Below, one piece after another: positions 45,332 through 54,918 of a DNA stretch of 64,000 nt. The notes below the pieces were generated by a model. The model had not been told where the DNA came from, made no database searches, and worked only from the letters and a program-made list of their open reading frames with translations. The DNA is from Novosphingobium sp. PhB57. Lineage in GTDB: Bacteria; Pseudomonadota; Alphaproteobacteria; Sphingomonadales; Sphingomonadaceae. The translations under genes were made by a program, and so were the position numbers. Where the stretch lies: positions 62,001-126,000 of the forward strand of contig NZ_SMBO01000002.1 in NCBI RefSeq assembly GCF_004342985.1, in the 5' to 3' direction. Numbering within the stretch: the first letter of the stretch is position 1; every line of letters begins with the position of its first letter.

Positions 45332-46516
45332 ATGGGGCGGCGCATGACCTCCCTTTCCGATCTTGAAGGACTGTTGGCCGGCCTCGACCCCGCCGCCCTG
45401 TTCCAGCTGCCTGCGCCGCTTTCGGCCCGCCGCATCGTCGTCGCCATGTCAGGCGGTGTCGACAGTTCCGTCGTGGCCGCGCTGGCCGCAGCCACCGGCG
45501 CCGAAACCATCGGCGTGACGCTCCAGCTCTACGACTACGGCGCCGCGACCGGCCGCAAGGGCGCCTGCTGCGCCGGCGACGACATCCGCGACGCCCGCGC
45601 CGTCGCCGACCGCCTGGGCATTGCCCACTATGTGTTCGATCATGAGAGCGCCTTCCGCGAGGAAGTGGTGGAGCGCTTCGCCGACGACTACATGGCCGGG
45701 CGCACGCCGATCCCCTGCATCCGCTGCAACATGGGGCCGAAGTTCACCGACCTGCTGACGATGGCCCGTGACCTCGGGGCCGACTGCCTTGCCACCGGCC
45801 ACTATGTGCGCCGCGTCGAGGGACCGGCCGGCTCCGAGCTGCACCGCGCCTTCGATCCCGCGCGCGACCAGAGCTACTTCCTTTACGGAACCACCGAGGC
45901 GCAGCTGGACTTCTTGCGCTTCCCGCTGGGCGGGTTGCCGAAGAGCGAAACCCGCCGCCTGGCCGAAGCGGCAGGTCTGCGCGTTGCCGACAAGCCGGAC
46001 AGCCAGGACATCTGCTTCGTGCCGGATGGCGACTATGCCAAGATCGTGCGCGCCGTCCGTCCGGAGGGCGAAGCGCCGGGCGAGATCGTTCATGCGCTCA
46101 CCGGCGAAGTGCTGGGCACGCATCGCGGCATCATCCACTACACCGTCGGCCAGCGCCGGGGGCTGGAGATCGGCGGCCAGCCCGAACCGCTCTATGTCGT
46201 GCGCATCGATGCGCCGGGGCGCCGCGTCCTGGTCGGCCCGCGCGCGCTGCTGGGCGTTGCCGCCGCCCTCGTCACCGAGACCAACCGTATCGGCCCGCTT
46301 CCCGATGCGTCGCTGACGGCCAAGGTGCGCTCGCTGGCGAAGCCGGTGCCGATCACGCTCGAAGGCGACTTCGGCGGCGGCGCGGCCGTCACGATCCGTT
46401 TCGCGAACCCCGAATATGGCGTTGCGCCGGGGCAGGCGGCGGTGATCTATGCCGGCGACCGGGTGGTGGGCGGCGGCTGGATCGAGGGGACCGAGTCCGC
46501 CGTTCCGCTGGACTGA
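45332..46516 (+). CDS. mnmA: tRNA-specific 2-thiouridylase MnmA
   Basis: This 394-residue enzyme puts sulfur on U34 of Lys, Glu and Gln tRNAs. The PP-loop [14 protein letters not shown] is near residue 37, the first catalytic cysteine is in [12 protein letters not shown], and the second in [13 protein letters not shown]. The C-terminal beta-barrel domains are present ([21 protein letters not shown]). A start at 45344 is also possible. N-terminally it has about 30 more residues than the E. coli enzyme. Confidence 0.96.
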   Translation: MGRRMTSLSDLEGLLAGLDPAALFQLPAPLSARRIVVAMSGGVDSSVVAALAAATGAETIGVTLQLYDYGAATGRKGACCAGDDIRDARAVADRLGIAHYVFDHESAFREEVVERFADDYMAGRTPIPCIRCNMGPKFTDLLTMARDLGADCLATGHYVRRVEGPAGSELHRAFDPARDQSYFLYGTTEAQLDFLRFPLGGLPKSETRRLAEAAGLRVADKPDSQDICFVPDGDYAKIVRAVRPEGEAPGEIVHALTGEVLGTHRGIIHYTVGQRRGLEIGGQPEPLYVVRIDAPGRRVLVGPRALLGVAAALVTETNRIGPLPDASLTAKVRSLAKPVPITLEGDFGGGAAVTIRFANPEYGVAPGQAAVIYAGDRVVGGGWIEGTESAVPLD

Positions 46517-46564
46517 AGGTACGTAAGGGGGCCCGGCGCCCGATGTGAGAAGCGCCGTGGCCCG

Positions 46565-47008
46565 TCAGTTGGCCCAGGGTTCGAGCTGGCATCCGCGATC
46601 GGGTGCGAACGTGGCGGTCTGGCTGGCCAGCAACGGGACGCTGGCCTTGACCGAGCGATTCTCGGCATCTTCGGAAAGCATCATCAGCGACGCGGTGCGG
46701 CCCAGCCCGGCGATGGCGATCTGCCCCTTGCAGGTGCCCAGGTCCTGCTGCGAGACGAAGCGGCAGGCGCAGGCGACGCGGGCGCCGTAGGACGTGCCGA
46801 CAAGCGCCTGTTCGCGCAGGCCGCGCCACGACATCGCCATGACCAGCACCAGCGCCAGCAGGGCCAGCAGCAGCGAATTGCGGATCCAGCGCGAGGGCTG
46901 GCGGCTGCGATGGGTGCTTCCGGAGGAGCCGTTATCGGCAGGCCCGTTTGCAGCAGGCCCATCTCCTGGGGGGCTTTCCCCGGTCGTGTACCTCGTGCCT
47001 GTTGCCAT
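46565..47008 (-). CDS. Single-pass membrane protein of unknown function
   Basis: I do not recognise a named family. The 147-residue product has a Gly/Pro/Ser-rich N-terminus of about 40 residues, one membrane helix (SLLLALLALVLVMAMSW) and a periplasmic part with four cysteines (VACACRF, GTCKG, RGCQLE). Its start is only 32 bp from the start of the divergent serine-hydrolase-fold gene, so the promoters must overlap. The two may form a functional pair; that is inference from position. Confidence 0.6.
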   Translation of the reverse strand: MATGTRYTTGESPPGDGPAANGPADNGSSGSTHRSRQPSRWIRNSLLLALLALVLVMAMSWRGLREQALVGTSYGARVACACRFVSQQDLGTCKGQIAIAGLGRTASLMMLSEDAENRSVKASVPLLASQTATFAPDRGCQLEPWAN

Positions 47009-47040
47009 ATTCCTGCGCCTCGCACATCACACCGCGCGTC

Positions 47041-48210
47041 ATGCCGGTGCGCCGTCCCCCCCTTATCCTTGCCCTTTCCGTCCTGCCAGCCCTGGCGCTG
47101 AGCGCGCTTGCCGGCTGTGGACAGGATGCGCAGCAGGGGCCGCCGCCGCCGAGCGCGGAATCGCAGGCGGCGATCAAGGACGATGGCGGTGCGCCGCGCG
47201 CCGCCTTCGGCCGCGCCATCGACGGACTGTTCGACGAGGATCTCGGCCGGACCCAGGCACTGGTCGTGATGAAGCGCGGCTCCGTGATCGCAGAGCGCTA
47301 TGGCGCCGGGGTCAAGCCGGACACCCGGCTGGACGGACTGGGCATGGGCCAATGCGTCACGGCGCTGATGGTCGGGCAGCTCGTCAGCGACGGACGGCTG
47401 CGCCTCGCCGAATCGGCCCCTATCCCTGCATGGCAGCGCCCGGGCGATCCGCGCGGCGAGATCACGCTCAAGCAGCTTTTGCAGATGCGCTCGGGCCTGC
47501 GCCATTCCGAAACGGCCACATCGGCCACCGGCGGTCCGGCCCGGCAGTCCGACCGGATGCGGATGCTCTATCTCGACGGGCGCGACGACATGGCGGCCTA
47601 TGCCGAGGCCCAGCCCCTGGAAGCCCCGGCGGGCGCGCGGTTCGTGGACAGCGCGGCAACCTCGGTCATTCTCTCCGACCTGGCCGCGCGCGTGCTTTCG
47701 TCCGATCGCAACCCCGATCGGCGCCGCAAGGCCGTGAACGACTATCTGCGCAACCGCGTCTTCGCCCCGATCGGGATGGATTCGGCCACCGCGGGCTTCG
47801 ACCGTGCGGGCACGATGGTCGGCTCGGCCATGGTCCATGCCTCGGCGCGCGACTGGGCGAAGCTGGGCGAATTCCTGCGCCATACCGGCTCGATCCAGGG
47901 CGCGCAGATCCTGCCGCGCCGCTGGGTGCAGTTCATGCTGGAATCCTCGCCGCGCAATCCCGGCTATGGCGCCGGGGTCTGGCTCAACAAGGCCAAGGCG
48001 AAAGCCGGGGCAGGGGGCGAGGAAGTGCTGTTCCCGGGCATGGCGCCCGGCAACGTTTTCGCGTGCGTGGGCGAATATGGCCAATACGTGATCGGCTCGC
48101 CCGATCAGCTGCTCACCATCGTGCGCCTTGGCGAAAGCGATCCGCAGCAGGAACGGCTGGTGCACGACCGGCTGGGCAAGCTGCTCGCGATGTTCCCGGG
48201 CGGGATCTGA
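47041..48210 (+). CDS. Serine hydrolase-fold lipoprotein without catalytic residues
   Basis: This 389-residue lipoprotein (lipobox LAGC at about residues 20-23) has the class C beta-lactamase/6-aminohexanoate-dimer hydrolase fold: ITLKQLLQMRSGLRHSE, FAPIGMDSATAGFD, ASARDWAKLGEFLRHTG, GAGVWLN and LTIVRLGES align well. But the SxxK position reads GMGQ, the YxN position reads DSA, and the C-terminal His-containing motif reads GEYGQY. The Ser, Lys, Tyr and His used in catalysis are therefore all replaced. A binding or regulatory role at the envelope is likelier than hydrolysis. The ATG at 47041 opens a clean lipoprotein signal. Confidence 0.85.
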   Translation: MPVRRPPLILALSVLPALALSALAGCGQDAQQGPPPPSAESQAAIKDDGGAPRAAFGRAIDGLFDEDLGRTQALVVMKRGSVIAERYGAGVKPDTRLDGLGMGQCVTALMVGQLVSDGRLRLAESAPIPAWQRPGDPRGEITLKQLLQMRSGLRHSETATSATGGPARQSDRMRMLYLDGRDDMAAYAEAQPLEAPAGARFVDSAATSVILSDLAARVLSSDRNPDRRRKAVNDYLRNRVFAPIGMDSATAGFDRAGTMVGSAMVHASARDWAKLGEFLRHTGSIQGAQILPRRWVQFMLESSPRNPGYGAGVWLNKAKAKAGAGGEEVLFPGMAPGNVFACVGEYGQYVIGSPDQLLTIVRLGESDPQQERLVHDRLGKLLAMFPGGI

Positions 48211-48296
48211 CGGCCTTTCGGGAAAATTCCCGAAAAGGATATTCTCGCGTGCCGCCGTCATCCGCCCGCGTCGGATTTTCAGACAGAGCGGGCATG

Positions 48297-48334
48297 AAAA
48301 AGGGCCGGAGCAGCCATGCCGCTCCGCCCTTTTT
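48297..48334. terminator. Bidirectional terminator between convergent genes
   Basis: AAAAAGGGC-C-GGAGC pairs with GCTCC-GCCCTTTTT with a single bulged C. It separates the serine-hydrolase-fold gene from the DUF3035 gene and ends the leftward gpmA-to-DUF3035 series. Confidence 0.88.
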
Positions 48335-48353
48335 GCGTTCGTCGAAGAGGGGG

Positions 48354-48764
48354 TCAGCCCTCAATAGTCGTCTGCGCGTCGCGGCCGTCGCCTTCCGGGG
48401 CGGCGAGGATCGCGCGGGTCACCTGGCCCTTGGCGACGGTGTACGTGCCCGGATCGCCCACGGTGGAGCGGATCGAGGGCGCGGCCGGGCCGGCCATGCT
48501 CAGCGTCGACTTCTCGATTTCGCTGCGGGCCTGCGGGCCGCCGAACAGCGCGTCGAGGGTTTGCTGCTGCAGATTGTCGTCATTGGGGCGAGGCTGTCCC
48601 TGCTTCGGCGGGGCCAGCGAGAAATCGGGCGGCACCACCAGCGGCGACTGGCGCTGCACGGCGAATTCATCGGGGCGGTTGTGGTTCAGCAGGCCGCTGC
48701 TTCCGCAGCCGGACACGAGCACCGCACCGGCGGCGACGAGAATCAGGGCTCCGGTCTTCTTCAT
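48354..48764 (-). CDS. DUF3035 family lipoprotein
   Basis: This 136-residue lipoprotein has the signal MKKTGALILVAAGAVLVSGC with lipidated Cys at residue 20, followed by the DUF3035 core: RPDEFAVQRQSPLVVPPDFSL and a Gln-rich stretch (NDDNLQQQTLDALFG). The function is unknown. I chose the ATG at 48764 because it gives a clean lipobox; longer frames run into lspA. It is 10 bp after lspA, the enzyme that would process it. Confidence 0.82.
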   Translation of the reverse strand: MKKTGALILVAAGAVLVSGCGSSGLLNHNRPDEFAVQRQSPLVVPPDFSLAPPKQGQPRPNDDNLQQQTLDALFGGPQARSEIEKSTLSMAGPAAPSIRSTVGDPGTYTVAKGQVTRAILAAPEGDGRDAQTTIEG

Positions 48765-48774
48765 GGGCATCAAC

Positions 48775-49320
48775 TCAAATCTCCGGGGCGGCGTCGGGCG
48801 CCGTGTCATGTCCGCCATTCGTTTCCGGCTTGTCGCGCGAAAGCAATGAGCGGGCAAGGATAATCAGGACGCCGACGGTTATGGCGACGTCTGCGATGTT
48901 GAAAATGAGGAACGGGCGCCATTCACCGAAGTGAAGGTCGGCATAGTCGATCACGTAGCCCATGGTGAAGCGGTCGCGGATGTTGCCCAGCGCACCGCCC
49001 AGCACCATGGCCAGCGCGGCGATTTCGCCCAGCTTGCGTTCGCGAAGCATCCAGATGAGGACGAACAGCGCGATTGCGCCGGTCATCGCCACCAGGGCCC
49101 AGCGGCCCTCCGGCGAATCCGCGGTGAACAGGCCGAGCGAGACGCCCAGGTTCTTGGTCCAGCGCAAGTTGAAGAACGGCGCCAGCTCGATCACGCCCAC
49201 GTCGCGCAGCTTCAGTCCGGTGACGACCCAGGCCTTGAAGCCCTGGTCCACCATGAAGACCACGGCGGCGATCAGAAAGCCGATGAGGCGCTTGCGGCCA
49301 ACGGTCATCTCGGCGCTCAT
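48775..49320 (-). CDS. lspA: Lipoprotein signal peptidase II
   Basis: This 181-residue membrane aspartyl protease removes signal peptides from prolipoproteins. Four hydrophobic segments are present, and the two catalytic aspartates are in GNIRDRFTMGYVIDY and FNIADVAIT. A 20-residue polar tail follows. The start overlaps the ileS stop by four bases (ATGA), the usual ileS-lspA coupling. Confidence 0.95.
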   Translation of the reverse strand: MSAEMTVGRKRLIGFLIAAVVFMVDQGFKAWVVTGLKLRDVGVIELAPFFNLRWTKNLGVSLGLFTADSPEGRWALVAMTGAIALFVLIWMLRERKLGEIAALAMVLGGALGNIRDRFTMGYVIDYADLHFGEWRPFLIFNIADVAITVGVLIILARSLLSRDKPETNGGHDTAPDAAPEI

Positions 49321-52229
49321 GCCTCGGTCTCCAGCGCGCCGACCACGTCATCGCAGCGGTCGCACAGGGCGCCGTCTTCCGAAACTTCGGGAAGATGGCG
49401 CCAGCAGCGGCCGCACTTGTGGTTGGTGGAAGGCGTGACGGTCACGTCATCCCCCTGCCCACGCGCGACTTTCGCGGTGATGAACAGTTCGGCCAGATCT
49501 GCGTCGGAGGCACTGGCCGGCGCAGAGGCGGGAACCGTAACTTCGGCGGCCAGGCTGGAGCCGACGATCTTCTCGCGGCGGAGCGGTTCGATCGCCTCGG
49601 TCACCTTCACGCGCAGGGCGCGCAGTTCGGACCAGCGGGCAGCGTCCGCTTCCACGGCCGGGACTTCCGGCCATTCGAGCAAGTGCACGCTCTCGCTGCC
49701 GGGGAAGCGGCTCTGCCAGACTTCCTCGGCGGTGAAGACGGTGACCGGCGCGGCATAGCGCACCAGTGCGTGGAACAGCGTGTCCAGCACCGTGCGATAG
49801 GCGCGGCGCTTCGGATCGGCAGGGCTGTCGCAGTAGAGGCAGTCCTTGCGGATATCGAAGAAGAAGGCCGAAAGGTCTTCGTTGCAGAAGTCCAGCAGGG
49901 TGCGCACGTAGGTATTGAAGTCGAAGTCCGCGACGGCCTGGCGCAGCGCGGCGTCGACGCCGGCCAGCAGCGAGAGCACGTAGCGTTCCAGCTCGGGCAT
50001 CTCGGCAACCGGCAGCTTCTCCTCGTCGGAGAAACCGTCCAGCGCGCCCAGCAGGTAGCGCAGGGTGTTGCGCAGCTTGCGATACTGGTCGGCCACGCCC
50101 TTCAGGATCTCGTCGCCGATGCGGTGGTCTTCGGTGAAGTCCACCGAGAGCGCCCAGAGACGGATGATGTCGGCGCCGTTGGTTTCCATGACCTTCAGCG
50201 GGCTGATCGTGTTGCCCAGCGACTTCGACATCTTGAAGCCCTTGGCATCCATCGTGAAGCCGTGAGTCAGCACTGCCTTGTAAGGCGCATGGCCGCGCGT
50301 GGCGCAGGATTCGAGCAGCGAGGACTGGAACCAGCCGCGATGCTGGTCGCTGCCTTCCAGATAGAGGTCCGCCTTGGGGCCCTGGTAGCCTTCGGGGCGC
50401 AAGAGGTCGGGCCAGCGCCCCGATTCGAGCACGAAGGCGTGAGTCGAGCCGGAATCGAACCAGACGTCGAGAATGTCGGCAACGCGCTCGTAGTCGTCGG
50501 CGCTGTAGTCCGGCCCGAGCAGGTCCTGCGCGGCTTCATCGGACCAGGCGTCCACGCCGCGGGCGAGGATGGCATTGACGATGCGGTCGTTGACGGCGGG
50601 GTCGACGAGGTATTCGCCGGTCTTGCGGTCGACGAACAGGGTGATCGGCACGCCCCAGGCGCGCTGGCGGCTGAGCACCCAGTCCGGGCGGCCTTCGACC
50701 ATGGCGCCGATGCGGTTGCGGCCCTTTTCGGGAACGAAGCGGGTGTCGGCGATGGCCTGGAGCCCGGCTTCGCGCAGCGTGGGCGCGTCGTCCCGGTTTT
50801 CCTCGGCGGGATCGATGGCGCCGCCTTCGTTCTCCCAGCGGGTATCGGCGCGGCTCTTGGGCGAGATGTGAGTCATCGCCTTGTCCATCGGCACGAACCA
50901 CTGCGGGGTGCAGCGGAAGATCACCTTGGCCTTGGAACGCCAGGAGTGCGGATAGGAGTGCTTGTAGTCGGCCGAAGCCGCCAGCAGCGCGCCAGCCTCG
51001 CGCAGGTCCGAGCAGATCGGGCCGTCGGGGGCATTGAACTTCGGGTTGATGACCGAACCCTGGCCGCCCAGCCAGCCCCAGTCCTCGCGGTACTTGCCGT
51101 CGGCTTCGACCACGAACTTGGGATTGATGCCATGCGCCTTGCACAGCAGGAAGTCGTCCTCGCCGTGGTCGGGTGCCATGTGGACGAGGCCGGTGCCGCT
51201 CTCGGTGGTGACGAAATCGCCTGCCAGCAGCGGACGCGGTTCGGCGAAGAAGCCGCCCAGCGCATGCATCGGGTGGCGGGCGAGAGTGCCGGCGAGGTCG
51301 GCGCCGCGATAAGTGCCGAGCGCGTATTCGGACAAGTCGGCATCGCCGATCATGTTCTCGGCCACGGGGCCCAGGCCGGTGCGCGCGAAGAAGGCTTCGA
51401 GCAAGGGCACGGCGATCAGGAACCGGCGGCCGTCATGCGCGCGGTAGTGGTGGTATTCCACCTCCGGCCCATAGGCGAGCGCCTGGTTGGTCGGGATCGT
51501 CCAGGGCGTGGTCGTCCAGATCACGGCATGGGCACCGACCAGTTCCGCGATGGGCGATTCGGTGATCTCGAAGGCCACGTCGATCTGGGTCGAGACGATG
51601 TCCTCGTACTCGACCTCAGCTTCTGCCAGCGCGGTCTTTTCCACCGGGCTCCACATCACCGGCTTGGCGCCGCGGTAGAGCATCTGGTTCTCGGCAAACT
51701 TAAGCAGTTCGCCGACGATGGTGGCTTCGGCCTGGAAGTCCATCGTCAGGTAGGGATTGTCCCAATCGCCATTGACGCCGAGGCGCTTGAGCTGCTCGCG
51801 CTGCACATTGACCCAGTTCTGGGCATAGGCGCGGCATTCGGCGCGGAATTCCTCTGCGGGAACCTCGTCCTTGTTCTTCTTCTTCTTGCGGTACTCTTCC
51901 TCGACCTTCCACTCGATGGGCAGGCCGTGGCAGTCCCAGCCGGGGACATACGGGGCATTCTTGCCCAGCAGGGTCTGGGTGCGGACGACCATGTCCTTGA
52001 GGATATGATTCAGCGCATGGCCGATGTGCATGTCGCCATTGGCGTAGGGCGGACCGTCGTGCAGCACGAACATGTCGCGGTCGGCCCGCGCTTCGCGCGT
52101 CTTGCGGTAAATGTCCTGTTCCTGCCAGCGCGCAAGAATACCCGGCTCCTTCTGGGGGAGCCCGGCTTTCATGGGGAAATCGGTCTTCGGAAGGAAGACG
52201 GTCGCTCTATAATCGCGCTGTTCGGTCAT
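49317..52229 (-). CDS. ileS: Isoleucyl-tRNA synthetase
   Basis: This 970-residue class I synthetase charges tRNA-Ile. The HIGH motif appears as GDMHIGHALN, the editing CP1 domain includes WTTTPWTIPTNQALAYG and GTGLVHMAPDHGEDD, and the KMSKS loop is KMSKSLGN. A C-terminal zinc finger is present (CGRCWRHLPEVSEDGALC, then DRCDD). This is the zinc-finger bacterial form. It lies 162 bp after ribF, with lspA coupled downstream. Confidence 0.97.
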   Translation of the reverse strand: MTEQRDYRATVFLPKTDFPMKAGLPQKEPGILARWQEQDIYRKTREARADRDMFVLHDGPPYANGDMHIGHALNHILKDMVVRTQTLLGKNAPYVPGWDCHGLPIEWKVEEEYRKKKKNKDEVPAEEFRAECRAYAQNWVNVQREQLKRLGVNGDWDNPYLTMDFQAEATIVGELLKFAENQMLYRGAKPVMWSPVEKTALAEAEVEYEDIVSTQIDVAFEITESPIAELVGAHAVIWTTTPWTIPTNQALAYGPEVEYHHYRAHDGRRFLIAVPLLEAFFARTGLGPVAENMIGDADLSEYALGTYRGADLAGTLARHPMHALGGFFAEPRPLLAGDFVTTESGTGLVHMAPDHGEDDFLLCKAHGINPKFVVEADGKYREDWGWLGGQGSVINPKFNAPDGPICSDLREAGALLAASADYKHSYPHSWRSKAKVIFRCTPQWFVPMDKAMTHISPKSRADTRWENEGGAIDPAEENRDDAPTLREAGLQAIADTRFVPEKGRNRIGAMVEGRPDWVLSRQRAWGVPITLFVDRKTGEYLVDPAVNDRIVNAILARGVDAWSDEAAQDLLGPDYSADDYERVADILDVWFDSGSTHAFVLESGRWPDLLRPEGYQGPKADLYLEGSDQHRGWFQSSLLESCATRGHAPYKAVLTHGFTMDAKGFKMSKSLGNTISPLKVMETNGADIIRLWALSVDFTEDHRIGDEILKGVADQYRKLRNTLRYLLGALDGFSDEEKLPVAEMPELERYVLSLLAGVDAALRQAVADFDFNTYVRTLLDFCNEDLSAFFFDIRKDCLYCDSPADPKRRAYRTVLDTLFHALVRYAAPVTVFTAEEVWQSRFPGSESVHLLEWPEVPAVEADAARWSELRALRVKVTEAIEPLRREKIVGSSLAAEVTVPASAPASASDADLAELFITAKVARGQGDDVTVTPSTNHKCGRCWRHLPEVSEDGALCDRCDDVVGALETEA

Positions 52230-52391
52230 ATGCGCTGCGCACTAGAGCAATTGCGCGCCTGTTGGAAGAGTTCGCAGGCATGGCGATACGCGGGTTTCGA
52301 TCGCACCCGGCGGACAGGACGGTGCGGGCGGAGGAATGGATCCTGAGACGCGTTCAGGGCGATGTCGTTTTTTGAGGCGAGCGGGCTTTGC

Positions 52392-53324
52392 TCAGCCGAT
52401 GTGCGACAGCAGCTCACGGGCCCGGTCGCAGTCGCGGCCCATCTGCGCCACCAGGGCGTCGAGCGAATCGAACTTGGCTTCGGGACGCAGGAAGTGGTGG
52501 AAGGCCACCTCGATCTCCTGTCCGTAGAGATCGCCCGAAAAGTCGAAGAAGTAAGGTTCGAGCAGTTCGATCGGCGGCTCGAATGTCGGGCGCACGCCCA
52601 TGTTGGCGGCGCCGGGCAGCACGCGTCCGTCCGGCATGCGTCCGGTCACGGCGTAGATGCCGTAGCGCGGGCGCAAGTAGTTGTGCATGTCGATATTGGC
52701 GGTGGGGAAGCCGATGGTCCGGCCCAGCTTGCCCCCGTGCTGCACCACGCCGCGCGCTGCGAAAGGGCGGGTGAGCAGGCGGGTGGCGGTCTCGCACTCG
52801 CCCAGCTTCAGCGCGTCGCGGATGCGGCTGGAGGAGATGACGCCCCGCTCGTCGTGGACGGCGCCGACGGTGCGGCCGATCAGGCCGATGCGCGCGCCGA
52901 CCTCGCGCAGGACCTGCGGATTGCCGCCACGGCCCTTGCCGAACGTGAAGTCCTCGCCGGTGACGACACCGACGCAGCCAAGCTGCCGGCCGAGCACCTG
53001 TTCGATCCAGTCTGCCGCTTCCATCGAGGCCATGGCGCGGTCGAAATGGAGCAGCAGCATGGCGTCGGCGCCGGCCGCCTCGAACAGGTCCTGCCGCTGG
53101 TCCAGCGTGGTCAGGCGGAAGGCGGGCGCGTCTGGCTGGAACAGGCGGACGGGATGGGGATCGAACGTCGCGACGATGGCGGGCCGGCCGAGTTCGCGGG
53201 CCCAGCGGATGGCCTCGCCCACCACGGCCTGGTGGCCCTGGTGGAACCCGTCGAAGTTGCCGAGCGCCAGAACGGCGCCGCGCATCGATTCGGGAACGGG
53301 TTCGCGGTTGTCGAGACGAATCAT
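52392..53324 (-). CDS. ribF: Bifunctional riboflavin kinase/FAD synthetase
   Basis: This 310-residue enzyme makes FMN and FAD from riboflavin. The N-terminal FAD synthetase domain has GNFDGFHQGHQAVVGEA and ISSSRIRDALKLG; the C-terminal kinase domain has GRTIGFPTANIDM and GAANMGVRPTF. The gene order folA-ribF-ileS-lspA is common in sphingomonads. The frame starts 12 bp after the folA stop, consistent with one operon. Confidence 0.96.
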   Translation of the reverse strand: MIRLDNREPVPESMRGAVLALGNFDGFHQGHQAVVGEAIRWARELGRPAIVATFDPHPVRLFQPDAPAFRLTTLDQRQDLFEAAGADAMLLLHFDRAMASMEAADWIEQVLGRQLGCVGVVTGEDFTFGKGRGGNPQVLREVGARIGLIGRTVGAVHDERGVISSSRIRDALKLGECETATRLLTRPFAARGVVQHGGKLGRTIGFPTANIDMHNYLRPRYGIYAVTGRMPDGRVLPGAANMGVRPTFEPPIELLEPYFFDFSGDLYGQEIEVAFHHFLRPEAKFDSLDALVAQMGRDCDRARELLSHIG

Positions 53325-53336
53325 GTCAGATCAGGC

Positions 53337-53822
53337 CTATAAGTCCCGGACCAGCGTGACGAAAGCATGCGCGGGAAAATCACCCGCGGCGGGATGCTCC
53401 TCGCGCGCGGCTTCGCGCCATTGCGGGCCTGCCGCGGGCATTTCGGTATCGCCGGGATAGTCGGCGTGGATCTCGGTCAGTTCGATGCGGGGGGCCAGCG
53501 GCAGGAACAGGCGGTAGATTTCCGCGCCGCCGATCACCGCCACTTCGCCGTCACCCGCCAGGGCCAGCGCTTCGTCCACCGAATGGGCCACTTCCGCGCC
53601 CTCGGGCGTCCATGCCGCGTCGCGGGTAAGCACGATATGGCGGCGGCCGGGAAGCGGGGAAGGGAAGCTGTCGAACGTCTTGCGGCCCATGATCATCGGC
53701 TTGCCGAGGGTCATGGCCTTGAATCGCCGGAGATCGGCAGGCAGGCGCCAGGGCAGGGCGCCGTCGCGGCCGATCACGCCGTTGGCGGCGCGGGCGTAGA
53801 TGAGGAAGAGGTCCTGCGCCAA
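53337..53822 (-). CDS. folA: Dihydrofolate reductase
   Basis: This 161-residue enzyme regenerates tetrahydrofolate. Motifs are YARAANGVIGRDGALPWRLPADLRRFK, the NADPH loop MIMGRKTFDSFPSPLPGR and AVIGGAEIYRLFLP, with TEIHADYPGDTEMP. It lies 9 bp after purK and 12 bp before ribF. thyA, a frequent partner, is not next to it. Confidence 0.95.
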   Translation of the reverse strand: MAQDLFLIYARAANGVIGRDGALPWRLPADLRRFKAMTLGKPMIMGRKTFDSFPSPLPGRRHIVLTRDAAWTPEGAEVAHSVDEALALAGDGEVAVIGGAEIYRLFLPLAPRIELTEIHADYPGDTEMPAAGPQWREAAREEHPAAGDFPAHAFVTLVRDL

Positions 53823-53831
53823 GGCTCTGGG

Positions 53832-54896
53832 TCAGTCGCGCTGGAAGGAGAGGCGGGTGACATGGCCCATCTTGCGGCCGGGACGCGAAGCGCCCTTGCC
53901 GTAGAGATGCAGATGGTTGGCCGGATCGGCCAGGATCTTGGCCCAGTCGTCCGCCTCGTCACCGATCAGGTTGCGCATTTCCACGGCATCGGCGGCCAGG
54001 CCGGTTTCGCCCAGCGGAAGGCCGCAGATCGCGCGGACGTGGTTCTCGAACTGGCTGGTGACAGCGCCCTCGATGGTCCAGTGCCCGGAATTGTGCACGC
54101 GCGGCGCCATCTCGTTGAAGACGGGTCCGTTCTCGGTCGCGAAGAATTCCAGCGTGAGCACGCCGACATAGTCCAGCGCTTCGGCCACTTTGGCGGCCAG
54201 CGCGCGCGCGGCGGGAACCTGGTCGAGCAGGCGCTGCGGGGCAGGCACCGTGCTGACCGAGAGAATGCCGCCCTCATGCACGTTGTGGGCGGAATCGAAG
54301 TAGCGGATGTCGCCGTCCGCGCCGCGGCACAGGATCACCGAGAATTCGGCGAAGAACGTGACGAAGCCCTCGTAGATGAGCGCCTGGTCCGGAAGATCGA
54401 GCCCCTCGGCGTCTTCGGGCATCATGATGCGCCACTGGCCCTTGCCGTCATAGCCGTCGCGCCGGGTCTTGAGGATGCCCGGTGCGCCGATCGCGGCGAC
54501 GGCCTTTGCAAGGTCCTGGGCCGAGTCCACCGGCGCGAAGGGGGCAGGGGTGCCGCCCAGTTCGGTGACGAAGCGCTTCTCGCTCAGGCGATCCTGTGCG
54601 GTTTCGAGCGCGCGGGCATGGGCCAGCAGCGGTACCTTGCCCAGCGCCGCGAGCGGCGCCACCGGCACGTTCTCGAACTCGTAAGTCACGACCGCGCAGC
54701 TCGCTGCGAAGCGGGCCATCGCTTCGGCATCGTCCCAGGCGGCACAAGTGAATTCCGCGCTCACTTCGGCGGCGATGGAATCGGCCTCCGGTGCGTAGAT
54801 GTGGCAGCGATAGCCGAGCTGGGCGGCGGCCATCGCGATCATCCGGCCGAGCTGGCCGCCGCCGAGTATGCCGATGGTTTCGCCGGGAGGGATCAT
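53832..54896 (-). CDS. purK: N5-carboxyaminoimidazole ribonucleotide synthase
   Basis: This 354-residue ATP-grasp enzyme carboxylates AIR in purine synthesis. It starts MIPPGETIGILGGGQLGRMI; LKTRRDGYDGKGQW and TLEFFATENGPVFNEMAPRVHNSGHWT are the ATP-grasp signatures. I chose the ATG at 54896, since longer starts run into purE. purE lies 22 bp upstream, so the two purine genes form one operon. Confidence 0.96.
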   Translation of the reverse strand: MIPPGETIGILGGGQLGRMIAMAAAQLGYRCHIYAPEADSIAAEVSAEFTCAAWDDAEAMARFAASCAVVTYEFENVPVAPLAALGKVPLLAHARALETAQDRLSEKRFVTELGGTPAPFAPVDSAQDLAKAVAAIGAPGILKTRRDGYDGKGQWRIMMPEDAEGLDLPDQALIYEGFVTFFAEFSVILCRGADGDIRYFDSAHNVHEGGILSVSTVPAPQRLLDQVPAARALAAKVAEALDYVGVLTLEFFATENGPVFNEMAPRVHNSGHWTIEGAVTSQFENHVRAICGLPLGETGLAADAVEMRNLIGDEADDWAKILADPANHLHLYGKGASRPGRKMGHVTRLSFQRD

Positions 54897-54918
54897 CTTC
54901 AGGTGCTTGCTCGATCGG

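Noticed and set aside
49395..52346. Long open frame antisense to ileS
   Set aside because: Very long but a product of high GC and codon bias on the other strand; the ileS product is unmistakable and the antisense translation has no recognisable domain.
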